NCBI GenBank assembly: GCA_033764335.1
Contig: JANRJC010000044.1
Coordinates: forward strand, 186,001 to 250,000
DNA from: JAGQVA01 sp033764335
GTDB taxonomy: Bacteria > Bacteroidota > Bacteroidia > J057
Length of the DNA: 64,000 bases
Direction of reading: 5' to 3'
The notes under the pieces are model-generated. The model searched no databases and was not told where the DNA came from. It was given only the letters and a program-made list of their open reading frames with translations. A program made the translations under genes and the position numbers. Positions 16,858 to 25,475 of the stretch are shown here, one piece after another (positions within the stretch are counted from its first letter, which is position 1; the number at the start of each line of letters is the position of its first letter).

Positions 16858-18534
16858 ATGAAAAACATAAGCCTTTCCATTCTTCTTTTCTGGGGTTTTG
16901 TGATCCCTGCTTTGAGTCAAAACTGTGTAGAACCTGACCCCAAAGCAGCGAAACGCATGCAGAAAGATGTTTATTTTTTCGCCGACGATAAACTTGAAGG
17001 CCGGGATATGAATTCTGCCGGTGAAAAAATGGCGGCAGCATATTTGGAAAAAAAATTCAAAAAACTGGGACTCAAAGGTATTGGAGAAAAAGGAAGTTAT
17101 CGAGTGGAGTTTGAAACCTCTGAGGTAGTACGGGGAAATGAAAACCTTCTTTCATCGGGCAATAAATCTTTCGAATTGGGCAAAGATTTTTTCCCGCTTG
17201 AGATTTCATCCAATGGAAAACTGGAAAACCTAGCCACCGTCATGGCTGGATTTGGTATCGTAGCACCGGAGTTAAAGTACGATGACTATATGAATACGGA
17301 ATCTGTTTCCGGAAAAATCGTGATTATCAACTATTCTTCTCCTGACGGGGTTCATCCGCATTCTCAATATGCGAAGTACCATGATCTTCAAACGAGGGTG
17401 GAAACAGCCCTGCAAAAAGGCGCAGCCGGAGTGATTGTTTACAATCCTGACAAAAACCTCCGCGACCCCAGCCAAAGCTTCAAAAACCTCCGTCCGACAG
17501 GGATACCGGTTATATTTATTACCGAAGAAAATCACGAATGGCTGACTGGCAAACCCGTCATCAGCAAAATGGCGGTTGAGCTTCAAAAGAAGGTAAGCAA
17601 GGTTCCTAACGTAGTGGGTTTTTGGGATAACGGCGCAGAAAAAACCGTAGTGATTGGTGCACATTACGATCATCTGGGGTACGGAGAAGAAGGGTCTTTA
17701 CATGCCGGAGAAAAAGCGATTCACAACGGAGCCGATGACAATGCGAGTGGCACCGCCGGTGTCGTAGAACTCGCCCACTATTTGCGCCATTCGGATCTTA
17801 TCAACAACAACTATCTGTTTATTGCATTTACCGGAGAAGAGAAAGGACTGCTCGGTTCCAAAGCTTTTGTCGAAAATAGCCCGCTGGCACTGGACAAAGT
17901 CAATTATATGATCAATATGGATATGATTGGCAGAATGAATGAAAATAAAGCAATCGTGATCAATGGAGTAGGGACGTCTCCTGCATGGAAACCTGCATTG
18001 GAGTCGCTAAGCTGTTATGATCTGAAAATCACCACCACTGAATCCGGAGTAGGCCCATCCGACCATACCTCTTTTTACCTGAAAGACATACCCGTACTCC
18101 ACTTTTTTTCCGGAACTCATAAAGATTATCACAAACCCTCCGACGATGCCGATAAGGTGAATTATGCGGGGATGACAGAAATTATTGCCTATATAGAATC
18201 ATTGATAGGAGAACTTGATTCGGAAGGAGAATTGGAATTCAGCAAAACTAAAGAAGAAAACAACCAGAACGCGCCGAGATTTACCGTGACAATGGGCATT
18301 ATGCCCGATTATACGTATGATGGAGAGGGAATGAAAATAGACGGGGTTTCGGAGGGAAAACCGGCACAAAAAGCGGGGATCCAGGCCGGCGATATCGTTT
18401 TGAAACTGGGCGATTACCCGATTCGCGATATGCAAAGTTACATGCAGGCACTCAGCCTTCTGAAGCGAGGGGACAAAACCAAAGTTTTGTTTCTGCGAGA
18501 AGGAAAAGAACTTGAGCGAGACATTGAGTTTTAG
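16858..18534 (+). CDS. Exported M28-family aminopeptidase with PA and PDZ domains
   Basis: Protein of 558 aa with a signal peptide (about 1-20, ALSQN). A protease-associated insert (about 120-220) precedes the M28 catalytic domain, whose zinc ligands are in order: GAHYDHLG (His/Asp, about 266), GADDNASGT (bridging Asp), FTGEEKGLLGS (catalytic Glu and ligand), NMDMIGR (Asp) and the final His of KDYHKPSDD. The C-terminus (about 475-558, containing EGKPAQKAGIQAGDIVLKLG) is a PDZ domain. Likely releases N-terminal residues from peptides in the periplasm or outside. All metal ligands are intact. Confidence 0.92.
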   Translation: MKNISLSILLFWGFVIPALSQNCVEPDPKAAKRMQKDVYFFADDKLEGRDMNSAGEKMAAAYLEKKFKKLGLKGIGEKGSYRVEFETSEVVRGNENLLSSGNKSFELGKDFFPLEISSNGKLENLATVMAGFGIVAPELKYDDYMNTESVSGKIVIINYSSPDGVHPHSQYAKYHDLQTRVETALQKGAAGVIVYNPDKNLRDPSQSFKNLRPTGIPVIFITEENHEWLTGKPVISKMAVELQKKVSKVPNVVGFWDNGAEKTVVIGAHYDHLGYGEEGSLHAGEKAIHNGADDNASGTAGVVELAHYLRHSDLINNNYLFIAFTGEEKGLLGSKAFVENSPLALDKVNYMINMDMIGRMNENKAIVINGVGTSPAWKPALESLSCYDLKITTTESGVGPSDHTSFYLKDIPVLHFFSGTHKDYHKPSDDADKVNYAGMTEIIAYIESLIGELDSEGELEFSKTKEENNQNAPRFTVTMGIMPDYTYDGEGMKIDGVSEGKPAQKAGIQAGDIVLKLGDYPIRDMQSYMQALSLLKRGDKTKVLFLREGKELERDIEF

Positions 18535-18562
18535 AGAAGGTAAAATTTAGTATATTTAGGCT

Positions 18563-18847
18563 ATGAAACTGACAAAAGCGATATTCTGGGATACCAATTA
18601 TGATAAGATTAATTGGGATAAAAATGCGCGTTACGTAATTGGCAAAGTCCTTAATTATGGTACTCAAGAAGATTGGAAAGAAATCAATCGGTATTATGGG
18701 AGAGAACAGATTATTAAGGAAGTTGTTGAAATCAGAGATTTAGATACCAAGGCACATCATTTTGCAAGTATTATTTTAAATGTTCCCCTTACGGATTTTG
18801 CATGTTATACCTGGAAACAATTTACCCCAGCACATTGGAACTACTGA
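18563..18847 (+). CDS. Small DUF6922-like protein, putative antitoxin of AbiE-like pair
   Basis: Protein of 94 aa (IFWDTNYDKINWDKNARYVIGKVLNYG). This short type is found in Bacteroidota directly before AbiEii-type nucleotidyltransferases and takes the position of the AbiEi antitoxin. No full wHTH antitoxin domain of the classical AbiEi kind is visible. Its last 46 bases overlap the start of the toxin-like gene in another frame, so the two are translated together. A TATATTTA box at 18551-18558 is close to the -7 consensus and would give a very short or absent leader. The antitoxin role is inferred from context. Confidence 0.75.
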   Translation: MKLTKAIFWDTNYDKINWDKNARYVIGKVLNYGTQEDWKEINRYYGREQIIKEVVEIRDLDTKAHHFASIILNVPLTDFACYTWKQFTPAHWNY

Positions 18848-19419
18848 GGGTACTGATGCACGAGGAAGTATTTAATAAATATTCACTGGCTGGCGGTACA
18901 GCACTTGCTCTACAAATGGGGCATCGTGTCTCCGTGGATTTAGATTTTTTTGGTAACCACGTGTTTGATCCCGAAGATTTATTTCAGGTTTACTCAGATT
19001 TAGGTGGCTACCAATTGCTTTCGCAAGGCAAAAATATACTTATAGTCAGTATCAAAGACATAAAGATTGATGTGATCAACTATCGTTATGACCTACTGGA
19101 ACCCATCGTGGAAATAGATGGTTTACGATTATATTCTTTACCCGATATTGCTGCGATGAAATTAGCTGCTGTCACTGGAAGAGGGCGGAAAAGAGATTTT
19201 TTTGATTTGTTTTTCCTTTTGAAAAAGTATTCGTTGTCAGAAATAATGAATTTTTACCAGCGTAAATACCCGGATGGTTCTGTCTTTTTGGTAGCAAAAA
19301 GTCTTCTTTATTTTGTGGATGCAGATACTGACGAAGATCCCATTATGTTAGCCGACGTAAACTGGGAAATGATCAAGCAAAAAATTCAGGAAGAAGTAGC
19401 TAGCCTGTATAACTCATGA
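18802..19419 (+). CDS. AbiEii/AbiGii-type nucleotidyltransferase toxin
   Basis: Protein of 205 aa. The motif SLAGGTALALQMGHRVSVDLDFF (written here across about residues 29-51) is the AbiEii/DUF1814 nucleotidyltransferase signature with the GG-x-A phosphate loop and the DLD metal-binding pair; IKIDVINY and the following KLAAVTGRGRKRDFFDLFFL are also characteristic. Known AbiEii toxins transfer nucleotides to RNA and act with AbiEi as type IV toxin-antitoxin or phage-abortive systems. Overlap with the upstream gene and a strong terminator 10 bases downstream define a self-contained module. Confidence 0.85.
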   Translation: MLYLETIYPSTLELLRVLMHEEVFNKYSLAGGTALALQMGHRVSVDLDFFGNHVFDPEDLFQVYSDLGGYQLLSQGKNILIVSIKDIKIDVINYRYDLLEPIVEIDGLRLYSLPDIAAMKLAAVTGRGRKRDFFDLFFLLKKYSLSEIMNFYQRKYPDGSVFLVAKSLLYFVDADTDEDPIMLADVNWEMIKQKIQEEVASLYNS

Positions 19420-19429
19420 TTTCATACAA

Positions 19430-19462
19430 AAAAAGCCATCTCTTGTTCGGAGATGGCTTTTT
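19430..19462. terminator. Bidirectional intrinsic terminator
   Basis: Perfect 13-bp stem, AAAAAGCCATCTC (19430-19442) with GAGATGGCTTTTT (19450-19462), and a 7-base loop. A-run on one side and T-run on the other make it work for both the AbiE-like pair and the convergent DUF937 gene. Confidence 0.85.
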
Positions 19463-19483
19463 CTTTGAGGGGTGTGTATATTT

Positions 19484-20062
19484 CTATTTCAAAAATTTTC
19501 CCAGCATACCGCCTACATCGTCAAGGAAACTTCCATCGCCGTCGCGATCAAGCAGATTGCCGAGCATATCCATAGCCGGGGAACCGGACTGTTTTGCCTG
19601 GTTTTGAGCACCCATGAGGATACTGGCGAGTCCACCCATGTCAAGGCCTTGCTGTTGTTTTTGTTTTCCAAGCATACCCATAACAATCGGAGCCAGGTTT
19701 TCGAGCAGAGGACCTACTTTCGTGAGATCAAGTCCACTCAACTGGCTTACTCCCTGTTGGACATGGGGTTGTTTGTTGCCAAATACATGTTTGAGAATTC
19801 CTGCACCGGGGCCATTGTCCGTAGAAGACAGAAAACCACCCAGATTATCGAGGATGGATCCATCGTGATCTTTGCTGAGGGCGTTATCTAAAGCACTTGC
19901 GCCTTCCTGCGTAGAGGCATTTTTTGCCATGGCTCCTACAATCATGGGAAGTGCAGCCGATATAGCAGAACTCGTGGTGTTGGGATCTGCGCCAAGTTGT
20001 TTGGCGAGACTCTGAAGGGCTGGACCGCTGAGTTGTTGTGTAAGTTGTTCGATTAATGACAT
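19484..20062 (-). CDS. DUF937 domain protein
   Basis: Protein of 192 aa. The N-terminal block (LTQQLSGPALQSLAKQLGADPNTTSSAISAALPMIVGAMAKNA, about residues 7-49) is a DUF937 repeat; low-complexity Gly/Gln/Leu-rich segments follow, with two similar acidic turns (DHDGSILDNLGGFL and DGDGSFLDDVGGML) that look like an internal duplication. No signal peptide. Related proteins (YidB/DUF937) have no settled function. Divergent from aroB, convergent with the AbiE-like pair. Confidence 0.8.
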   Translation of the reverse strand: MSLIEQLTQQLSGPALQSLAKQLGADPNTTSSAISAALPMIVGAMAKNASTQEGASALDNALSKDHDGSILDNLGGFLSSTDNGPGAGILKHVFGNKQPHVQQGVSQLSGLDLTKVGPLLENLAPIVMGMLGKQKQQQGLDMGGLASILMGAQNQAKQSGSPAMDMLGNLLDRDGDGSFLDDVGGMLGKFLK

Positions 20063-20164
20063 TGAAAAAGGATTAGATGATTTTGGTGAATGTTGTTTTG
20101 TTTAGATGGGCCGTCAACATAAAAGTCACATCTCAATTTAGTAAAATTTCCCTTAACTTCGCCA

Positions 20165-21211
20165 ATGATGACAAATTATCCGATATATATTGGTTCTGAT
20201 GCCCTTCTGCGCCTGAAGGAATTTCTGGAGCAGCGAAAATATTCGGGCGTTTTAGTGCTTGTGGATGCAAATACACAAGTATTGTGTTATCCGCTTTTGC
20301 AACCCTTCTTACCGGCACATTCGACCTTCGAAATTCCCTCCGGCGAAATACACAAAAACCTAAATAGTTGCATTAAAATCTGGGAACATCTCACCCATGA
20401 GGCTTTTGATAGAAAAGGTTTGGTGATTAATCTGGGTGGGGGGGTGATTGGTGATATGGGAGGGTTTGTGGCAGCTACTTATAAGCGGGGAATTGATTTT
20501 ATCCAGGTTCCTACTACGCTTCTTTCGCAAGTGGACGCCAGTGTTGGTGGGAAATTAGGAATAGATTTCCAGGGATATAAAAACCATATCGGCGTTTTTT
20601 GCGAACCTCAGGCGGTTGTAATCTGGCCGGAGTTTCTCGACACGCTTACCCGTCGTGAACTGTTGTCCGGGATGGCCGAAGTAATCAAACATCACCTGAT
20701 CGCTGATCGCGAAGGATGGAACAGGCTGAAACTCACGAGGGAAGTGTTTGCACTTAAATTGGAAGATCTGATTCGCCATTCTATCAAAATCAAATCAGAC
20801 ATCGTTCAGGCGGATCCTCTTGAGAAGGGTTTGCGAAAAGCTCTTAACTTTGGACACACCATCGGTCATGCCATCGAAAGCCAGTTTCTCGAAACCTCCC
20901 ACCCCTTGCTTCATGGGGAAGCTATCGCAATAGGTATGATCGCCGAATCCTGGATTTCTCATCAAGAAGGCCTGATAAGCCAGGCAGAAAGAGATGAAAT
21001 TGCGGGTTTTATCAAAAATTTTTACGGAAAACCCGAAATCCCCTCAAGTTTTTACCCCGAGATATGCGATCGTGCCCTAAACGACAAAAAAAATCAAAAG
21101 GGAAAAATCCTCTGTACACTGCTCGATGGAATCGGAAAAGTGCGATTTGATAGCGAAATTCGCAAAACGCAAATAGAGAAATCGCTGGATTTTTATAACT
21201 TATTGTCCTGA
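20165..21211 (+). CDS. aroB: 3-dehydroquinate synthase
   Basis: AroB converts DAHP to 3-dehydroquinate, step two of the shikimate pathway. Protein of 348 aa, normal length. The NAD-binding GGGVIGDMGGF (about residue 96), QVPTTLLSQVDASVGGK, the zinc-ligand region with AEVIKH, and NFGHTIGHAIE are all present. Two tandem ATG codons (20165 and 20168) open the gene. It starts a run aroB - gamma-CA - regulator - kinase with gaps of 17, 6 and -4 bases, so a biosynthetic gene appears to head a signalling operon. aroE of the same pathway is at 62085-62858, not linked. Confidence 0.95.
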   Translation: MMTNYPIYIGSDALLRLKEFLEQRKYSGVLVLVDANTQVLCYPLLQPFLPAHSTFEIPSGEIHKNLNSCIKIWEHLTHEAFDRKGLVINLGGGVIGDMGGFVAATYKRGIDFIQVPTTLLSQVDASVGGKLGIDFQGYKNHIGVFCEPQAVVIWPEFLDTLTRRELLSGMAEVIKHHLIADREGWNRLKLTREVFALKLEDLIRHSIKIKSDIVQADPLEKGLRKALNFGHTIGHAIESQFLETSHPLLHGEAIAIGMIAESWISHQEGLISQAERDEIAGFIKNFYGKPEIPSSFYPEICDRALNDKKNQKGKILCTLLDGIGKVRFDSEIRKTQIEKSLDFYNLLS

Positions 21212-21228
21212 CAATCAAGATTTCCAAT

Positions 21229-21759
21229 ATGGCGTTAATAAAAACCTACAAACAATTTACACCTCAGATAAACCCTACGGTTTTTCTCGCCGAAAATGCT
21301 ACCATTATCGGTGATGTGGAAATTGGTGCAGGCAGCAGCATCTGGTATTTTACGGTACTGAGGGGAGATGTCGGTGCAATACGTATCGGCGAGCGTACCA
21401 ATATTCAGGATGGGGCGATTGTACATTGCACTACAGGACTAACTCCTTCTATTATTGGGAATGATTGTGTGATTGGGCATCAGGCGATTATTCACGGCGC
21501 AACAATAGAAGATGAAGTTCTCATTGGCATGGGGGCAATTGTTCTGGATCAGGCGGTAGTTCCCCGACATACCATTGTTGCCGCAGGTGCACTTATACCG
21601 CAGGGAACTATTCTCGAATCGGGTTATATGTATGCCGGTATCCCTGCCAAAAAAATCAAACCCCTAAGCTCACAGCAGATTGAAATGATCCGGATGGGGG
21701 CGGTACATTATGTGGAAAATGGAAAAGCACATGCCGAAAGCAAGGTCATTCATTTTTAA
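21229..21759 (+). CDS. Gamma-class carbonic anhydrase family protein
   Basis: Protein of 176 aa with left-handed beta-helix hexapeptide repeats. The three zinc histidines of the gamma-carbonic anhydrase/YrdA/PaaY family are present at His66 (IVHCTTG), His84 (VIGHQ) and His89 (IIHG), together with Arg45, Asp47 (RGDV) and Gln60-Asp61. Active-site residues are complete, so CO2 hydration is plausible, although many members have other or no activity. Located between aroB and a two-component pair, six bases before the regulator start; the downstream SulP and beta-CA genes suggest an inorganic-carbon theme. Confidence 0.88.
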   Translation: MALIKTYKQFTPQINPTVFLAENATIIGDVEIGAGSSIWYFTVLRGDVGAIRIGERTNIQDGAIVHCTTGLTPSIIGNDCVIGHQAIIHGATIEDEVLIGMGAIVLDQAVVPRHTIVAAGALIPQGTILESGYMYAGIPAKKIKPLSSQQIEMIRMGAVHYVENGKAHAESKVIHF

Positions 21760-21765
21760 AAACAA

Positions 21766-22464
21766 TTGCAGAATTTGGAAAAAATACTGGTTATAGAGGA
21801 TGATCCGGTTCTGAATCAAAATATCAGAGACGCACTGGCGGAAAACTTAATGTCCGTCCAAACGGTTTTTGATGGCCTAATGGGCGAAAAAATCCTCAAG
21901 AAAGAAAGGTTTGACTGTATAGTGCTGGATATAAATCTCCCTCATAAAAACGGTTACGATCTCTGCCGGGAATTTCGTCTTCACAACACCGAAACCCCAG
22001 TCTTAATGCTTACGGTATTTGACGAGTTGGAGGATAAAATCCTGGGATACGCATCCGGGGCCGATGATTATCTTACCAAACCATTTTATATGAAAGAATT
22101 GATCCTGAGGATTAATTCTCTGATAAAACGAAGAAATCTAAATGTAATGACCGATACCTCAGAATCGGCGATTGTCGCAGGGGATTTGGTTATTCATCCC
22201 AGAACCCAAAAGGTCACCCGGCAGGGATTGGAAATTTCGCTTACCCCCCGGGAGTATCAGATTCTGTTGCGTCTGGTAGGGTCAAAAGGGGAGTTTGTCC
22301 TGAAAAAAGACCTGATAAAAGAAATTTGGGGCACTTCTTTTGACGCCAATACCAATACAATTGAGGTGTATATCAATTTTCTACGAAAAAAAATTGATAA
22401 ACCGTTTGGAAAAAACTCCATAAAAACCCGCGTCGGGTTTGGTTATTCCTTTGTAGAAGAATGA
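21766..22464 (+). CDS. OmpR-family response regulator
   Basis: Protein of 232 aa. Receiver domain with acidic pocket EDD (11-13), phospho-acceptor Asp55 (CIVLDINLP), Thr82 and Lys104 (YLTKPF); C-terminal OmpR winged helix (about 135-230, TPREYQILLRL and the recognition region DANTNTIEVYINFLRKKI). No ATG is available near the start; TTG at 21766 (or 21775) must be used, unlike its neighbours. Its stop overlaps the kinase start in ATGA. OmpR-type regulators bind tandem 11-bp-spaced sites, and one such repeat lies in front of the downstream SulP gene. Confidence 0.92.
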   Translation: MQNLEKILVIEDDPVLNQNIRDALAENLMSVQTVFDGLMGEKILKKERFDCIVLDINLPHKNGYDLCREFRLHNTETPVLMLTVFDELEDKILGYASGADDYLTKPFYMKELILRINSLIKRRNLNVMTDTSESAIVAGDLVIHPRTQKVTRQGLEISLTPREYQILLRLVGSKGEFVLKKDLIKEIWGTSFDANTNTIEVYINFLRKKIDKPFGKNSIKTRVGFGYSFVEE

Positions 22465-23831
22465 GTATAAGAAAAAAAATATTGCTCTACTTTTCCGTTG
22501 TCACCATTGTGCTGGTAGGCGCGGCTTTCTTTTTTATCTATACACAGTTTTACCGGTACCGCGAATATGATTTTGAACAGCAGCAAAAAGAAAAAATCCA
22601 GACAACCCTTTTGTTTCTTAATGAAATCCGGGAAATAGATGAAAAATTGGTCTGCGGTATTGACCTGATCACCATCAACCACCTGTTTGATGAAAAGTTG
22701 TTGATCTTTGATGTGGAAAAGAAACTGGTTTACTCCAGTATTGATGACACACCGATAACTTTTTCGGATAATATTCTGGCGGTATTATCCCCAGAAACCC
22801 GCTGGTTTCGGCAAAAAGATGGGCGGTATGATATTCTCGGTGCGTATATGGAGCAGAACGGGCAGGTTTATTATGTCATCAGCAAAGCCTACGATTTGTT
22901 TGGTTATCACAAACTCAATTACTTGAAATTCATCATATTATTGACCTTTATTCTCATTTCGCTGGTCGTTATCTTTATGTCTTATTATTTGTCTAAAAGG
23001 ATCACTAATCCGATCATTTCACTTACCCAGCATATTAAAGACTTCACCTTTGAAACAGGACAAAAACTTCGAACGGTTTCTGATATAAATACCCGGAACG
23101 AAGTTTCCATTCTTAACCAGCGCTTTAATGAATTGATGCAAAGGATGAATGAGGCATTTTCCTTTCAGAAACATGCGGTTCATCATATTTCCCATGAATT
23201 AAAAACGCCGATTGCAATCCTTGTGTCCAATTTTGAAAAGATTGAATCCGAAAAAGATATAACCAAAATAAAAGAATTGGTTCGATTACAAAAAGAAGAC
23301 ACCAAAAGCCTCGGAGAAATCATCAATACACTCCTCGAAATCGCAAAAACAGAATCCGGAAATGCCCCGGCGTATTCTCCAGTCAGAATTGACGAACTTA
23401 TCTACGATTTAACCGATGAACTGAACGTTTTATATCCGGAATTCCAGTTTTCCATTGAATACTCTCAGATTACCGAAGATGAAGATGCGCTCACCGTTTT
23501 AGCGAATCAGCGACTTTTGAAAGCGGCCCTGTCCAATCTCATCCACAATTGTATTCAATATAGCAGCGATAAAAAAGCAAAAATTCGTATTACCGCAGAG
23601 CAAAAAAACCTCCGAATTGATTTCTCAAATCAGGGTCCAGTCATCAACGAAAAAGAACGGAGTTATTTGTTTCAACATTTTTTCCGGGGAGAAAATAGCA
23701 TTGGAAAACGAGGGTTTGGCTTTGGGCTTGTTTTTGTCCAAAAAATTCTCGCTTTGTATAAAGGAGAAATTGCCTATTTTTCAAACAATACAAATGCCAA
23801 CCGGTTTACCGTTACGTTCCCTTTAAGCTAA
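22461..23831 (+). CDS. Sensor histidine kinase
   Basis: Protein of 456 aa. TM helices at about 9-29 and 155-177 flank a periplasmic sensor of about 125 residues with no domain I recognise; HAMP follows (about 178-232), then HisKA with phospho-His245 in HHISHELKTP, and a HATPase with N box NLIHNCIQYS (359-368) and a G box RGFGFGLVFV. The DxGxG box is degenerate (SNQGPV), as in some Bacteroidota kinases. Co-translated with the response regulator. Signal unknown; given the downstream genes, pH, CO2 or bicarbonate is a testable guess. Confidence 0.92.
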   Translation: MSIRKKILLYFSVVTIVLVGAAFFFIYTQFYRYREYDFEQQQKEKIQTTLLFLNEIREIDEKLVCGIDLITINHLFDEKLLIFDVEKKLVYSSIDDTPITFSDNILAVLSPETRWFRQKDGRYDILGAYMEQNGQVYYVISKAYDLFGYHKLNYLKFIILLTFILISLVVIFMSYYLSKRITNPIISLTQHIKDFTFETGQKLRTVSDINTRNEVSILNQRFNELMQRMNEAFSFQKHAVHHISHELKTPIAILVSNFEKIESEKDITKIKELVRLQKEDTKSLGEIINTLLEIAKTESGNAPAYSPVRIDELIYDLTDELNVLYPEFQFSIEYSQITEDEDALTVLANQRLLKAALSNLIHNCIQYSSDKKAKIRITAEQKNLRIDFSNQGPVINEKERSYLFQHFFRGENSIGKRGFGFGLVFVQKILALYKGEIAYFSNNTNANRFTVTFPLS

Positions 23832-23841
23832 AATTTATCCG

Positions 23842-23863
23842 TTTTAAGGTTTTTTTAAGGTTT
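23842..23863 (+). promoter_or_regulatory. Perfect tandem 11-bp direct repeat, candidate response-regulator site
   Basis: Two exact adjacent copies of TTTTAAGGTTT (23842-23852 and 23853-23863) in the 72-base gap before the SulP gene. The half-site spacing (TTTAAG, five bases, TTTAAG) is that of OmpR/PhoB-family binding sites. A -7-like CAAATTTG follows at 23871-23878, so the repeat would cover the -33 region as a class II activator site. The adjacent two-component system is the obvious candidate binder (inference). Confidence 0.6.
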
Positions 23864-23903
23864 AAAGCCTCAAATTTGTACAACAATTTTTGATACTAAC
23901 TAC

Positions 23904-25472
23904 ATGAATATTGATTTTAAGTATTTAAAAACTGACATCTTAGCAGGGGTAGTAGTATTTCTGATTGCCTTACCTTTATGTCTGGGTATTGCACTTGCAA
24001 GTGGTGCGCCCCTCTTTGCCGGTATCATTGCTGGTGTAATCGCCGGTATTGTCGTCGGGCTTCTGAGCAATTCTCAACTCAGCGTATCAGGACCGGCGGC
24101 AGGGCTTACCGCGATTGTTCTTGCGGCAATCACCGAACTGGGGAGTTATGAAATATTTTTGCTTGCGGTAGTGCTGGCCGGTGCGATGCAGGTTGCATTA
24201 GGTTTTTTGAAAGCCGGAACCATTTCCAATTATTTTCCCTCCAACGTAATAGAGGGAATGCTCACAGCAATTGGGGTTATTATTATCCTAAAGCAGATAC
24301 CTCATGCGGTAGGATATGATTTTGATTATGAGGGCGATTTTTCTTTTTTTGAAAAAGGGGGTGAAAATACCTTTTCCACCCTAATGGCAATGCTTGATAA
24401 TATAAATCCGGGAGCCATTATTATCACCCTGATTTCACTGGCAATCCTGATTTCTTTTAATAAAATAACCTTCCTCAAAAACTTAAAAGTCCTGCCCGGG
24501 GCTTTAGTTGCCGTAGTAGTAGGAACAATCGTAAATGAAATTTTTATACTCACGGATTCGCAACTTGCGATTAATCAGGAACATCTGGTCAATCTTCCCG
24601 TTCCTGCTTCCTTTGAAGAATTTAAAGGACAGTTTACGAATCCTGATTTCACCAAAATTTTTAATCCAGATGTATGGATTGTCGCGGCTACGATTGCCAT
24701 TGTAGCAAGTATTGAGACCCTGCTTTGTATTGAAGCTTCGGACAAACTTGACCCGCTCAAGCGATTCACAAATACCAATACCGAACTCAAAGCCCAGGGT
24801 GTCGGCAATATATTGAGTGGTTTGATCGGGGGTATTCCTATGACTTCGGTAATTGTGCGAACCTCTGCCAATATCAATTCCGGGGGAAAAACCAAAATAT
24901 CCGCTATCACGCATGGGCTTTTTCTCATGTTGGCGGTTCTGTTGATCCCGACTATTTTGAATAAAATTCCGCTGGCCTCATTGGCAGCAGTTTTAATTAT
25001 GATCGGCTACAAGCTCGCCAGCCCCAAAGTGTTTAAACACATGTGGGATAATGGAAAATTCCAGTTTGTGCCTTTTATCTTTACCGTATTGGCCGTGGTT
25101 TTTACCGATTTGCTCAAAGGTGTGGGCATTGGCCTGGTTGTGAGTATATTTTACATTTTACGAGGTAACCTTAAACTTGCCTACTTTTTCCGAAGAGAAG
25201 AACACCAAGAAGGTGAAACAATCCGGATCCATCTTGCGCAGGAAGTTTCCTTTTTAAATAAAGCAGCAATCAAACAAACGTTGGCACATCTTCCCGCCAA
25301 TAGCAATGTTGTTATTGATGCTTCGGATACGGTTTATATAGATTTTGATGTCCTACAACTGATTCGCGACTTTATGGAGACCGGCTCGAAAGAAAAAAAT
25401 ATTTCACTTACACTGGTCGGTTTCAGAGAAGCCTATAAAATTGATAATAATACACATATCACTTCAAGTTAA
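23904..25472 (+). CDS. SulP-family anion transporter with STAS domain
   Basis: Protein of 522 aa with about 12-14 hydrophobic helices (to about residue 420) and a C-terminal STAS domain (VVIDASDTVYIDFDVLQLI, about 470-490). The N-terminal helices (LAGVVVFLIALPLCLGIALASGAP) are typical of the SulP subgroup that includes BicA-type Na/bicarbonate transporters. It is followed after three bases by a beta-carbonic anhydrase, and that pairing points to bicarbonate rather than sulfate; sulfate cannot be excluded from sequence. The gene has its own candidate regulated promoter. Confidence 0.9.
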   Translation: MNIDFKYLKTDILAGVVVFLIALPLCLGIALASGAPLFAGIIAGVIAGIVVGLLSNSQLSVSGPAAGLTAIVLAAITELGSYEIFLLAVVLAGAMQVALGFLKAGTISNYFPSNVIEGMLTAIGVIIILKQIPHAVGYDFDYEGDFSFFEKGGENTFSTLMAMLDNINPGAIIITLISLAILISFNKITFLKNLKVLPGALVAVVVGTIVNEIFILTDSQLAINQEHLVNLPVPASFEEFKGQFTNPDFTKIFNPDVWIVAATIAIVASIETLLCIEASDKLDPLKRFTNTNTELKAQGVGNILSGLIGGIPMTSVIVRTSANINSGGKTKISAITHGLFLMLAVLLIPTILNKIPLASLAAVLIMIGYKLASPKVFKHMWDNGKFQFVPFIFTVLAVVFTDLLKGVGIGLVVSIFYILRGNLKLAYFFRREEHQEGETIRIHLAQEVSFLNKAAIKQTLAHLPANSNVVIDASDTVYIDFDVLQLIRDFMETGSKEKNISLTLVGFREAYKIDNNTHITSS

Positions 25473-25475
25473 TCC

